Assembly: GCF_003236335.1 (NCBI RefSeq)
Contig: NZ_POUB01000006.1
Location: 1-64,000 of the forward strand
From: Micromonospora deserti
Lineage (GTDB): Bacteria; Actinomycetota; Actinomycetes; Mycobacteriales; Micromonosporaceae
Direction: 5' to 3'
DNA length: 64,000 nucleotides
How positions within the stretch are numbered: the first letter of the stretch is position 1; the number at the start of each line of letters is the position of its first letter. The translations under genes were made by a program, and so were the position numbers. Shown here in pieces: positions 1 through 9,200 of the stretch. The notes beneath the pieces were generated by a model. It did no database searches. It saw only the letters and a program-made list of their open reading frames with translations, and was not told where the DNA came from.

Positions 1-114
1 CCACCAACCCGGACTGATCCCGCCCGCCGTCGGGCGCCGGTCAGCGCGGCCGCGCTCCCGGGTCGACCCGGCGATGCGGGCGACCTTCGCCGGTGACCGG
101 CGTCCGGCGGCTGG

Positions 115-120
115 TAGCTT
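115..120 (+). promoter_or_regulatory. -10 hexamer of a leaderless promoter
   Basis: TAGCTT lies exactly six bases before the ATG at 127 and there is no Shine-Dalgarno sequence between them. This is the usual actinobacterial arrangement for leaderless transcripts that start at or next to the start codon. The first bases of the window (stop TGA at 15-17 after a TNPD reading) could be the tail of an upstream gene, but too little is visible to call it. Confidence 0.5.
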
Positions 121-126
121 GCGCCG

Positions 127-849
127 ATGAGTCTGCGGAGTCGACGCGTGGCGGTGGTCCTCCGCCTGGCGACGGTGGTCAGCGTGCTGGCCGGCATCGT
201 GCTCACCGCGCTCGGGCCGGCCACGGTCACCGGGCTGCTGCCGTACTTCACCATTCAGAGCAACGTCGCCGTCGGTCTCCTCGCCGGCCATGCCGCCTGG
301 CGGGCGTGGCGGGAGCGCCCGGACCCGCCGCCACCGCTGAAGGGCGCGGTGACCCTCTACATCACCATCACCGGCGTGGTCTACCACCTGGTGCTGGCCA
401 ACCCGGCCAGCCCGTTCGCCATGCCGCAGCCCGACCGCGCGTTCGGCGAGGCGGTGGGCAACCAGTTCCTGCACACGGTGGTGCCGCTGCTGGCGGTGGC
501 CGACTGGGCGCTGTTCGACCGGCGCGGCCGGCTGCGCCCACGGTACGCGGCATGGTGGCTGGCGTTCCCGCTCGGCTACCTCGGGTTCGCGCTGGTTCGC
601 GGGCTGGTGGTGGAACGCTACCCGTACCCGTTCCTCGACGTCGGCGAGCTGGGCTACGACGGGGTGGGCGTCAGCGCGGTCTGCTTCGCCGTCGCGTTCT
701 GGCTGCTCGGGTTGCTCTTCGTCGGGGTGGACCACGTGCTGGCCCGGGGCACCGCGCTGGCGGGGGGCGGCGCCCCGGTCGTACCGACGCCACCGCCACC
801 GCGCGGGCCGGCGGACGCCGCGCGGGACGCTCCGGCCGCGCACCGGTGA
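127..849 (+). CDS. Pr6Pr family integral membrane protein
   Basis: The 240-residue protein has about six hydrophobic segments: residues ~8-30, 38-58, 77-95, 115-135, 143-165 and 180-205. The spacing and the phrases YFTIQSNV and YHLVLANP are typical of the Pr6Pr (FAR-17a/AIG1-like) membrane family of actinobacteria. Biochemical function in bacteria is unknown. The C-terminus is a proline/alanine-rich cytoplasmic tail. The ATG at 127 was chosen because a -10 hexamer sits six bases upstream, which indicates leaderless translation. The next downstream reading is a decayed gene on the other strand, so this gene is probably monocistronic. Confidence 0.8.
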   Translation: MSLRSRRVAVVLRLATVVSVLAGIVLTALGPATVTGLLPYFTIQSNVAVGLLAGHAAWRAWRERPDPPPPLKGAVTLYITITGVVYHLVLANPASPFAMPQPDRAFGEAVGNQFLHTVVPLLAVADWALFDRRGRLRPRYAAWWLAFPLGYLGFALVRGLVVERYPYPFLDVGELGYDGVGVSAVCFAVAFWLLGLLFVGVDHVLARGTALAGGGAPVVPTPPPPRGPADAARDAPAAHR

Positions 850-868
850 CCGCCGACGCTCAGTGCCG

Positions 869-1251
869 CTACCGCCGGGGTCCGCGCTCCCGAGTGGCCC
901 GGTCCCGGCCGTACGCGTCGGCGTGCCCCCACCGCCCCGGCACGTCCAGCAGCGCGAGCCGCCCCAAGCCCTCCGGCAGCGCCGGGACGGGTGCTGCCCG
1001 GCGGCGAGCGTCCGCACCCCCCAGCCTGAGAACAGGTCGGGGCCGGTCAGGTGCGCGGCGACGCTGCGTCGGCCGGGACGGTGCTGAAGACGACGGTGTC
1101 CCGGCCGAACCGCCCCCGTTCGTAGCTCAGTCGCAGCTGTGTCGATGTCCATCCGTACGGTGAATTCGGCCGGCTCGGCGCTGTGGTTGAGCACGGTGAT
1201 CCGCTCGTTGAAGCTGTCGTCAGCGAGCGGTGCCACTGCCGGCGGGTGGTG
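869..1251 (-). pseudogene. Remnant of an amylo-alpha-1,6-glucosidase (glycogen debranching) gene
   Basis: Reading the minus strand from about 1251 gives, in frame, ADDSFNERITVLNHSAEPAE followed by VRMDID. This resembles the N-terminal domain of actinobacterial debranching enzymes. After a frameshift comes LRYERGRFGRDTVVFSTVPA. After another frame change comes LTGPDLFSGWGVRTLA, the signature preceding the catalytic centre of amylo-alpha-1,6-glucosidases. A third frame gives LPEGLGRLALLDVPGRWG and then a stop at 869-871. Fewer than 130 codons survive of an expected ~680, with at least two frameshifts and a large internal deletion. It cannot encode a functional enzyme. The family assignment rests on remembered motifs and is an inference. 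Confidence 0.6.
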
Positions 1252-1265
1252 GCCAGACCCACCCC

Positions 1266-1271
1266 TACAGT
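1266..1271 (+). promoter_or_regulatory. -10 hexamer of a leaderless promoter
   Basis: TACAGT is followed by six bases and then the ATG at 1278. The geometry is the same as at 115-127, and there is no ribosome binding site. Confidence 0.45.
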
Positions 1272-1277
1272 GATCGC

Positions 1278-1793
1278 ATGGTCGCCGCGCTAGAGCTGTA
1301 CCTGGACACCGACGCCACCCGGCGGATCCGGGTGCTCTGGGATGCACTGGAGTCCGAGGGCGTGCAGAGCATGCGCTCGCTGCTGGAGCAGCGCCACCGG
1401 CCGCACGTCTCGCTCGCCGTCGCGCCGCGCTTCGACCCGGCGCGGGTCGCGGCGGCCCTGCACGGCACGGTGGTGGCCGCGCCGCTGCGGTTGTCCTTCC
1501 AGCACGCCGGCCAGTTCGTCGGTCGGGTGCTCTGGCTCGGCCCGGCGCCCACCACCGAGCTGCTGGCCCACCAGGCGCGGGTGCACGCGCGGCTCGCCGC
1601 CGCCGGGATCGCCCTGGTCGAGCACTACCAGCCGGGGCGGTGGGTGCCGCACTGCACGCTCTCCATGCGGGTACCGAACGCGCTGATGGCCGCCGCCGTA
1701 CGCCGCTGCCTGGAGGTACTGCCGCTGGAGGCCACCGTGGTCGGCGCGGCCCTCACCGACCACGCCCGCGGCATCTCCCACCCGCTGCCCTGA
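1278..1793 (+). CDS. 2'-5' RNA ligase family protein (2H phosphoesterase fold)
   Basis: 171 residues. Two HxS/T motifs define the 2H phosphoesterase superfamily: HVSLAV at residues ~45-50 and HCTLSM at ~125-130. They would place two catalytic histidines in one active site acting on cyclic-phosphate or 2'-5'-linked nucleotide ends. Length and motif spacing fit bacterial LigT/ThpR-like proteins, but the physiological substrate of these proteins is not established. A longer upstream reading exists from 1230. The ATG at 1278 is preferred because a -10 hexamer lies six bases before it and the upstream codons overlap the promoter. Confidence 0.82.
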   Translation: MVAALELYLDTDATRRIRVLWDALESEGVQSMRSLLEQRHRPHVSLAVAPRFDPARVAAALHGTVVAAPLRLSFQHAGQFVGRVLWLGPAPTTELLAHQARVHARLAAAGIALVEHYQPGRWVPHCTLSMRVPNALMAAAVRRCLEVLPLEATVVGAALTDHARGISHPLP

Positions 1794-1973
1794 CCGGCGG
1801 CTCAGCCCACTCCCTCGGCGCCCGCGCCCGGGCCGACCGCGACGCCGGCCGACCCGGCGGAGTCGGACGATCCCGACCGGGATCAGTACAGTGGGGAAGG
1901 TCCTGGCCCCACTGATCTCGGCTGGTTCCCGTCCCGCCATGGGCGATGCGACCTGCCGGCCGGAAGGAGCACA

Positions 1974-2912
1974 GTGAACCGACAGCTCAGGAGCGCCCTC
2001 GGGGTCGCCCTGGCCGCCACCCTGCTGATCACCGCCGCCGCGGCGCCCGCCCAAGCGCACCGCGCGCCCGCCAAACCCAGCGTCATCTCCCTGCCCGACG
2101 GGTTCCAGCCGGAGGGCATCGCCACCGCCGGCCGGTACGCCTACTTCGGCTCCCGCGCCACCGGCGCCATCCATCGGATCGACCTGATCGACGGCGAGGG
2201 CCGGCAACTCAGCCCAGCCACCGGCACCCCGTCGCTGGGACTCAAGGTGGACCGGCGCGGGCGGCTCTTCGTCTCGGGCGGCACGGGCGGCGACGCCCGC
2301 GTGATCGACAGCCGCACCGGTGAGGTGCTGGCGCGCTACCAGTTCGCCAGCACGCCGACCTTCGTCAACGACGTCGTCCTCACCCCCGAGGCGGCGTACT
2401 TCACCGACTCCAACAAGCCGGTGCTCTACCGCCTGCCGCTCGGTCGCCGCGGTGCGCTGCCGCCGGCCGACGGTTTCACCGCGATCCCGCTGACCGGCGC
2501 CTACCAGCAGGTCGGCTCCGGGGTGAACCTCAACGGCATCGTGGCCACGCCCGACGGCGAAGCGCTGATCGTCGTGCAGTCCAACACCGGCACCCTGTTC
2601 CGGGTGGACCCGGCGACCGGCGTGACCACCACGGTCGACGTGCCCGGCTACACCTTCACCAACGGCGACGGGCTGCTGCTGCTCGGCCGTACCCTCTACG
2701 TGGTGCAGAACCGGCTCAACCAGATCGCCGTGGTCGGGCTGAACCACGCCGGCACCGCCGGCACCGTGACCGGGACGATCACCGACCCGGACTTCGACGT
2801 GCCGACCACGGTCGCGAAGGCCCTCGGGCGGCTCTACCTGCCCAACGCCCGGTTCACCACGCCACCGACGCCCACCACGCCGTACACCGTGGTCGGGGTC
2901 CGTCCGCGCTGA
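1974..2912 (+). CDS. Secreted beta-propeller protein (SMP-30/superoxide-dismutase-like annotation group)
   Basis: 312 residues beginning with a classical Sec signal peptide: MNRQLRS, a hydrophobic alanine-rich stretch, and predicted cleavage after AQA near residue 29. The mature part is a run of YVTN/NHL-like strands (FQPEGIATAGRYAYFGS, GRLFVSGG, NGIVATPDGEALIVVQ, GDGLLLLGRTLYVVQN) and should fold as a six-bladed propeller. Homologues in actinobacteria are often labelled superoxide dismutase, but no metal-binding dismutase motif is visible. A lactonase or ligand-binding role is only a guess. The GTG start at 1974 follows GGAAGGAG at 1962-1969. A strong terminator follows. Confidence 0.75.
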   Translation: MNRQLRSALGVALAATLLITAAAAPAQAHRAPAKPSVISLPDGFQPEGIATAGRYAYFGSRATGAIHRIDLIDGEGRQLSPATGTPSLGLKVDRRGRLFVSGGTGGDARVIDSRTGEVLARYQFASTPTFVNDVVLTPEAAYFTDSNKPVLYRLPLGRRGALPPADGFTAIPLTGAYQQVGSGVNLNGIVATPDGEALIVVQSNTGTLFRVDPATGVTTTVDVPGYTFTNGDGLLLLGRTLYVVQNRLNQIAVVGLNHAGTAGTVTGTITDPDFDVPTTVAKALGRLYLPNARFTTPPTPTTPYTVVGVRPR

Positions 2913-2920
2913 CCGAGTCC

Positions 2921-2959
2921 CCGGGCGGGTAACGCGCGCCAAAGCGCGTACCCGCCCGG
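2921..2959 (+). terminator. Stem-loop terminator
   Basis: CCGGGCGGGT pairs perfectly with ACCCGCCCGG, and after a one-base bulge ACGCGC pairs with GCGCGT around a GCCAAA loop. It lies 8 bp after the stop codon of the secreted propeller gene and is followed by TTCTA. The convergent hydrolase gene could use the same structure. Confidence 0.75.
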
Positions 2960-3051
2960 CTTCTACGATTCGGCCCTCAGCCGACCTGGTCATCGACGAG
3001 ACGATCCCGCTTGCCACCGTGGCGTGCGGGCGGCCGCCGCCGTGCCGTGTC

Positions 3052-3924
3052 CTAGCTGTGCACGCGGCCGAGGAATTCGCGCATCAGGGCCACCACCTCG
3101 TCGAGGTGGGTCTCCAGCAGCCAGTGACCGCCGTCGAGCAGGTGCAGCTCGGCGTCCGGCAGGTCGCGCAGGTATGCCCGGGCGGCGCCCTCGGGCATGT
3201 AGCCGTCGTACGGCCCCCAGACGATGAGCGTGGGTGGCCGGTGCTCGCGCAGGTACGCCTGCTGGCGCGGGAACCAGTCGACGGTGGTGCGCTGGTCGGC
3301 GAGCAGGCGCACCAGGTTGTCGGGGCCGGGCGGCCGGCCGACCTGCGCCCAGGAGAGCGTCCACAGGTCGGGGCTGATCCGTTCGGCGATCTCGGCGGGC
3401 ACCTCGCCGATGAACTCGTCCCGGAATCCCCGCTCGGAGACGTGTTCCGCCACGCCGGCGAGCGCCTCCGGGCTGGGGTCGGCCCACATCTCCTTCAGCG
3501 GCGCGTACTTCGGCCCGTGCTGGTCGGGGTAGATGTCGCCGTTCTGGATGACCAGCGCCGCCACCCGCTCCGGCGCGCCCATCGCCAGCCGCAACCCGAA
3601 CTGAGAGCCGTAGTCCTGCAGGTAGATGACGTAGCGGTGCAACCCGAGCACGTCGGTGAACCGCCGCAGGAAGCCGGCGTACGCGTCGAAGGTGTAGGCG
3701 AACCGCTCGGCGTCGGCCCGGGTGTAGCCGAAGCCGGGCAGGTCGGGGGCGATCAGCCGCCAGCGGTCGCCGAGCGCCGGCATGAGGTTGCGGAACTGGA
3801 ACGACGACGACGGGTAGCCGTGCGGCAGCAGCACCACCGGGGCGTCCGCCGGCCCGGCCTCCCGGTAGAACGCGCGGATGCCGTCGACGTCGACGGTGCG
3901 GTGCGCCACGGGCACGGCTGACAT
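3052..3924 (-). CDS. Alpha/beta hydrolase (haloalkane dehalogenase/epoxide hydrolase-like)
   Basis: 290 residues with an alpha/beta hydrolase core. The oxyanion motif HGYPSSSF is near residue 36. The nucleophile elbow reads LQDYGS near residue 105, so the nucleophile is aspartate rather than serine, as in epoxide hydrolases and haloalkane dehalogenases. The acid loop is GPYDGYMPEGA and the catalytic histidine lies in DGGHWLLETH near the C-terminus. Substrate is not predictable. The ATG at 3924 was chosen because GGTGGGG lies about eight bases upstream. A GTG at 3942 would add six residues but falls on that ribosome binding site. Confidence 0.82.
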   Translation of the reverse strand: MSAVPVAHRTVDVDGIRAFYREAGPADAPVVLLPHGYPSSSFQFRNLMPALGDRWRLIAPDLPGFGYTRADAERFAYTFDAYAGFLRRFTDVLGLHRYVIYLQDYGSQFGLRLAMGAPERVAALVIQNGDIYPDQHGPKYAPLKEMWADPSPEALAGVAEHVSERGFRDEFIGEVPAEIAERISPDLWTLSWAQVGRPPGPDNLVRLLADQRTTVDWFPRQQAYLREHRPPTLIVWGPYDGYMPEGAARAYLRDLPDAELHLLDGGHWLLETHLDEVVALMREFLGRVHS

Positions 3925-4241
3925 GGCCCGGCCGTACCCCACCTGAACCTCGACAAACCCCGCCGGGCAGGCATGACGCGACCGGATCGCGGCGAGGGGT
4001 CACGTCCACCTCTCCCGCGCGTCCTCGTCGGCCGGTGACGCCGACCAGAACGTTGATCGAACCCTGTTGCGATTTGGTGAGCTGCGGCGATATCCAAGCA
4101 GCCATCCTTCTCACCCCCGGAGGGGCATGTGTCAGTCGTTCAGTTGCTTTCTGTGCCGAGGCCACCCACCGTGGTCGCGGCAACGCTCGGTGCGGCACCC
4201 CCGGCGGCCGTCGCCGCCGCTCGTGGTTGGCAGGCGCGGTG

Positions 4242-6014
4242 ATGACGTCGACTGGTCGCGGGCGGACGCGTCGCTGGTGGCTGCCGGCCGGGGTGGCCGC
4301 GGCCCTGCTGGTCCCGGCGGCCCCGGCGCCAGCAGCCGGCGAAACCCCGCTGGTCGCACCGGCACCGGCCGTGTCGGACAGCCCAGCGACCGCCGCATTC
4401 CTGCACGACGTGTCACAACCGATCCCCGGGGCGACGGTGACCGGCTCGATTGTCGAGCACCACCGGATCGTCGCACCCGATGGCGTGACGTTGGACAGCT
4501 GGATCGTTCGCCCGCCGGTCACCGAACCGGTCCCGGTAGTGCTTGACGTGACGCCCTACTACGGTGGCGGCTCGCCGGTGTTGGAGGGCGGCGGGCGCCA
4601 TCTCCTCGGCCGGGCCGCGGACGTCCTGGTCCCCCGCGGCTATGCCTACGGCATCGTGTCGCTACGCGGCACCGGCAACTCCGAGGGCTGCTTCACCATC
4701 GGTGGCCCGACCGAGGCCAGGGACACCGCGGCGGCCATCGAACACTACGGCCACCAGCCATGGTCGAACGGGCGGGTCGGGCTGATGGGCGTCAGCTACG
4801 ACGGCACCGCACCACAGGACGTGTGGGTGGAGGCGCCACCGTCGCTGAAGACGATCGTGCCGATCAGCGGAATCTCTGACCTGTACAAGTACAACTTCGT
4901 CAACGGCGTGCCGATCAACATCCAGGGTTTCGGATTCAACACCTACTACTGGACCCTGGTCGGGCTGAGCCCGGTCGGCCTGTACGCCGGCAGCACCCAA
5001 CTGCGCGATCCGGTGAACGTACCGGGCGCTGTCGTCGGCGAGGTCTGCTCCGAGCAGGTGTGGGTTCAGGAGGGCGGCGTCTCCGCCACCGTCGACGGGA
5101 ACAAGGACGGGTACTGGCAACTGCGTGACTTCGGCGCCGAGTTGCGCGCCACGCCGAACCGGCAGCGGGCCAGTGTCTTCTACATCCATGGCCTGCAGGA
5201 CTGGAACGTGAAGCCGCACAACATGGCCGATTGGCTGGCCGATGTGCAACAAACCGGGGTGCCGTTCAAGGCGTGGCTGGGCCAGTGGGCGCACGCCTGG
5301 CCGTCGCGTGCGGACTGGTGGGAGCAGGTGATGGTCGCCTGGTTCGACCAGTTCCTGAAGGAACGCGACACGGGCGTCCTCGCCGCGCCGGCCGTCCAGA
5401 TCCAGGACGATGCCGGACGCTGGCGGCACGAGAAGAACTGGCTTCTGGGCGTCAAGAACGTGATGGATCTGTACCCACGCGTCGACGGCAGCCTCCGCAC
5501 CGAACCCGGCACCGGCTCTGTGCACTACTACGACTACCAGGGCCGGCTCGTCACGGAGGCCGAGGAAACGAGCACCGGTCACGGCAGGGGCACGGTGCTC
5601 TTCGCCTCGGCACCGCTGGACCGCGACGTCGTGCTGTCCGGCATGCCCAGGTATCAGGGCACGGTCACCGCCACCGGCAACCGGGCCAGCCTCGTGCTGT
5701 CCCTGGTGGAACGGCGTGCCGACGGGACCGAACGCCCGCTCAACTGGGCGGCGCAGAGCCTCAACCACGTCACGGATCCGGCAGCCGGACGGCTGAGCGT
5801 CGCGGGCCTGCCGCAGCAGGTGCGCGTCGACTTCTTTCCGCAGGACACGGTCATCCGAGCCGGCAGCCGGATCGTGCTGGTCGCGGCCGGTAACACGGTG
5901 GGCGAGCAGCCGAGCCTGCAACCGGTAGCCGACGGGTCGACGATCGTGCTGGACATGGCCGACGCCCGACTCACCCTCCCCGTCGATACCTCACTGCGGT
6001 TCGAGCGGAGCTGA
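4242..6014 (+). CDS. Secreted CocE/NonD family hydrolase (X-Pro dipeptidyl-peptidase S15-like)
   Basis: 590 residues. The N-terminus RGRTRRWWLPAGVAAALLV with a cut after APA is a signal peptide, possibly twin-arginine-like. The catalytic triad of the S15/CocE family is visible: Ser185 in GVSYDG, Asp320 in HGLQDWN, and His351 in QWAHAW. A C-terminal jelly-roll domain begins near residue 430. Family members cleave Xaa-Pro dipeptides, beta-lactam acyl groups or cocaine-like esters; the substrate here is unknown. The reading frame is open upstream to 4035, but those codons are not signal-like. GTG 4239 is an alternative start directly before the ATG. The ~300 bp upstream should hold the promoter. 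Confidence 0.82.
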   Translation: MTSTGRGRTRRWWLPAGVAAALLVPAAPAPAAGETPLVAPAPAVSDSPATAAFLHDVSQPIPGATVTGSIVEHHRIVAPDGVTLDSWIVRPPVTEPVPVVLDVTPYYGGGSPVLEGGGRHLLGRAADVLVPRGYAYGIVSLRGTGNSEGCFTIGGPTEARDTAAAIEHYGHQPWSNGRVGLMGVSYDGTAPQDVWVEAPPSLKTIVPISGISDLYKYNFVNGVPINIQGFGFNTYYWTLVGLSPVGLYAGSTQLRDPVNVPGAVVGEVCSEQVWVQEGGVSATVDGNKDGYWQLRDFGAELRATPNRQRASVFYIHGLQDWNVKPHNMADWLADVQQTGVPFKAWLGQWAHAWPSRADWWEQVMVAWFDQFLKERDTGVLAAPAVQIQDDAGRWRHEKNWLLGVKNVMDLYPRVDGSLRTEPGTGSVHYYDYQGRLVTEAEETSTGHGRGTVLFASAPLDRDVVLSGMPRYQGTVTATGNRASLVLSLVERRADGTERPLNWAAQSLNHVTDPAAGRLSVAGLPQQVRVDFFPQDTVIRAGSRIVLVAAGNTVGEQPSLQPVADGSTIVLDMADARLTLPVDTSLRFERS

Positions 6015-6226
6015 GGTGACCGTACCCGGCGGGATCACCGACCCGGCTGGCCGGGGACCTCGGTAGACCGGTGCTGGGGAAGCCTCAGCGCCGGTGTGGC
6101 GCCCGCCGCGTCGGCGGGCAGAACAGCGTCGGCGGCCGACAGCGCCTGAAACGTGTCGCTGATCCAGGCGATACACGCGTAAGACAGGCTCGCGCCGATC
6201 TCCAACAACAGAAAGGGGAACCCCCC

Positions 6227-9200
6227 GTGTCCACCACGACACGAGGCGCCCTCGTCGCGACCACCGTCGCGACACTCGCCTTGCTCCTCGCCATCCCACC
6301 GGGCACCGCCGGTGCGGCAACCTCGGCGGCAATCAGAATCGCCACGGTCGATGGCAAGCCCGTGAAGAACGGCAAAGTAACGGCTCCGTTGTCGGGTACG
6401 GTTCCGGTCGCCGGCACGGCCGACCTCTCCGCCACGGCCCCCGCGCCAGCACCGGCACCGCTGGTCGCCGACGCCGGCGACAGCGAATTCGTCGCCGCCG
6501 GCGAGCGGGCCGTCCTGCTCGGGTCGGCGTACGGTGGCACCGCTCCCTACCAGTTCTCCTGGTCCAGCCCGAACGGCAAACTCATCGGACCCGACGCCTC
6601 CAGCACGGAACTGGACACCACTGGGCTGGCCGCGGGCAGCTACCCGGTGACCCTGACCGTGCGGGACGCCGCCGGGAAATCCGCATCGGACGTCGTACGC
6701 GTCGCCGTCTACCAGGCCAGCAAGCGCACCCTGCTCGACCGGACCGAGAGCGACCTCACCCCGGGGACCGTGGCGACCGGGGAGCGGCTGGAGTTCGGCT
6801 TCACGGTGCCCGCCGGCACCAGGCGGATCACCGTCGACCTCTCCTTCAGCAACGCCCTCAACGACTACGACCTGGAGGTGCACGACCCGACCGGCGCCCG
6901 GGTGGCGTCGTCCGGTGCGTCAGCGGGCCGGCCCGAGCAGGCCGTGGTGGCCTCGCCCGCGGCCGGTGACTGGCGTGCCGTCGCGGTCAAGTTCGCCACC
7001 GTGCCACCAGAGGAAGTACGGGTGGTGGTGACGGGCGAGACGGGCGACCCCGATCCGCGGCCGGAGGTGGTCTCCGGCGGGCCGTACGCGTTCGCGACCG
7101 GCGCCGAGCAGGCGCTGCGCGGCACCGTCCGCGGCGGTACCGAACCGGTCACCGCCGGGTGGGACCTCGACGGCGACGGCGTCTTCGAGACCGCCGGCGC
7201 CTCGGTGACCGCGCACCTGCCCGAGGGGCGGCACCTGGTGACGCTGAAGGCCACGGACGCGGCGGGGCTGGAGCGGCGGGAAACCACCAGCGTCCTGGTG
7301 GCAGACGCGGCGGTGATCGCCACGAAGACCACCCCGTTGACGGTGATCGGCATCGCCGACACCGGGATCAACCCCTATCACCTCGAGTTCTCCGCGCGGA
7401 CCTACCCGGACCCGGACGTCCTCGCGCTGACCCGGGACTTCACCCGGCATCCCAGCGAGTACATCCCCGGCTATCCCAAGGACGCCAAGCCGCTGAACAT
7501 CACGCTCGGCCGGGGCTACTTCCCGCCGGAGGACGGCAAGGTCTGGTCGGGGAACACCACGATCCAGGCAGGCAGGATGTACTGGGTCCCCGGAACGAAG
7601 ATCATCGGCGCGGTGGACGCCGGCGGTTCCACCGGCGTCACCTCCTCCGACGACCCGCATCCGATCCTGGACGACAACGGGCACGGCTCGGGTTCAGCCT
7701 CGGTGTCCGCCGGCAACCGCTACGGATACTGCCCGACCTGCCTGCTGGTCGTCGTCGAGGCGCTGGACGAGTCCGTCGTGGCCCAGCTGCCCTGGGTCGA
7801 CATCTCCAGCAACTCGTTCGGCTACGTCGGCGGCGCGCCCGTCGGTCCCGTCTCCAACGGCCAGGAGGTCACCAAGCGGGCGGCCGAACGCGGTCAGACC
7901 ACCCTGTTCGCCGCCGGCAACGGGGTCGGCAACGCGTTCGACGTTCCGGTGAGCACCTGGCACTCCGACCAGACCGGGCCGGACTGGAACATCACCGTCG
8001 GCGCGATCCGACGCGACAACCAGCGAGCGATCGTCGGTGACGGCATTCCGGTCCACCTGTCGTCCTGGGGCGATGGCAACCTGCCCTCGGCCTGCCGGAC
8101 CGGCACCGTGGGCCAGTGCGCCTTCGGCGGCACCTCCGCCGCGACGCCGTACACCGCGGGCGTTTTCGGCACCGTGCTCAGCGAGGTGCGCGCGGCCGTC
8201 GGCGACGGCGCCGCGGGGCAGCGCCCCGGGCAGGCGGTGGCGGTGGGCGTACCGCGCGCGGAGAGCGTTTATCTGACCGACGGCAGGCTGACCCGCGACG
8301 AGCTGCGGCAGGCGGTGCTCAAGAGCGCCCTGCCGCTGGGCCAGGGCAACACCGGGCTGCCGTACGCGTACCCGTTGACCGCGCCGTACACCGGCGAGCC
8401 GAACGTCCTCTTCGAAGGCTACGGAGCGGCCACCCCGGCGGCCGCCCAGCGGGCGGTCGCCGTCCTGCTCGGCGAGGCGCAGCTGCCGGAGCGGCCGTTC
8501 GAAGACCAGTTCTTCGCGTACGACCGAGCGGTGCGGGACACGTTGTGGGGTGGCTTCGACCGGGACGGCGACGGCACGGGCGACTCCGCGGCGCTCGCCA
8601 GCGGGCTCGACCTGGCCCTCGCCGACGTGGCCACGTCCGCCGGCGCCCTGGCCGTCCTGCAGAAGGTGGCGGCGGCGGCGGCGCCCGCGGCGCAATCCAC
8701 GCTCCAGCCGCTCGGGGACAACACCCTGTCGTACTGGCTGCACCGCCGCTTGGCGTCGACCCCCGGCGCCACCGGCTGCGCCGCCAGCCACAACGAGCAG
8801 TACCTGGACCGCACCAACAGCACCGGAGACCTGGAACCCTGCTTCGAGTCCCGGGTCACCTCGGTGGTCGCGGCGTACCGGCCGGTGGGCATCTTCGCCA
8901 GCACGGACACCCTCGACGCGCCGCTAGCCGCCGAGTCGACGGTCAACGTGGAGCTGTACCTCGCCGGCGAGACGCCCACCGTCATCCGGCCGGTCGGCGT
9001 GCTGGTGGCCACCGACCGCGAGATCGGCAAGGGCGAGGGGCTGGCCCAGCCGGTGCTGGCCAGCGGGCCGGGGGGCGCCGCGTGCGCCACGCTGGGCGAG
9101 AGCTGCTGGACCCGGTACGCCTTCTCGTTCCGCACCGCGCGTCCCGCGTTCACCGGCGAGCAGCTCACGTTCCAGGTGCAGTTGCTCGGCGCGCGGTCCT

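Noticed and set aside
1290-3017. 575-codon open reading on the minus strand opposite the ligase and propeller genes
   Set aside because: It is Arg/Gly/Val-rich frame noise from GC-biased codons, has no family motif and covers two clear genes on the other strand.
3925-3942. GTG start at 3942 for the alpha/beta hydrolase
   Set aside because: It lies on the GGTGGGG ribosome binding site that is correctly spaced for ATG 3924.
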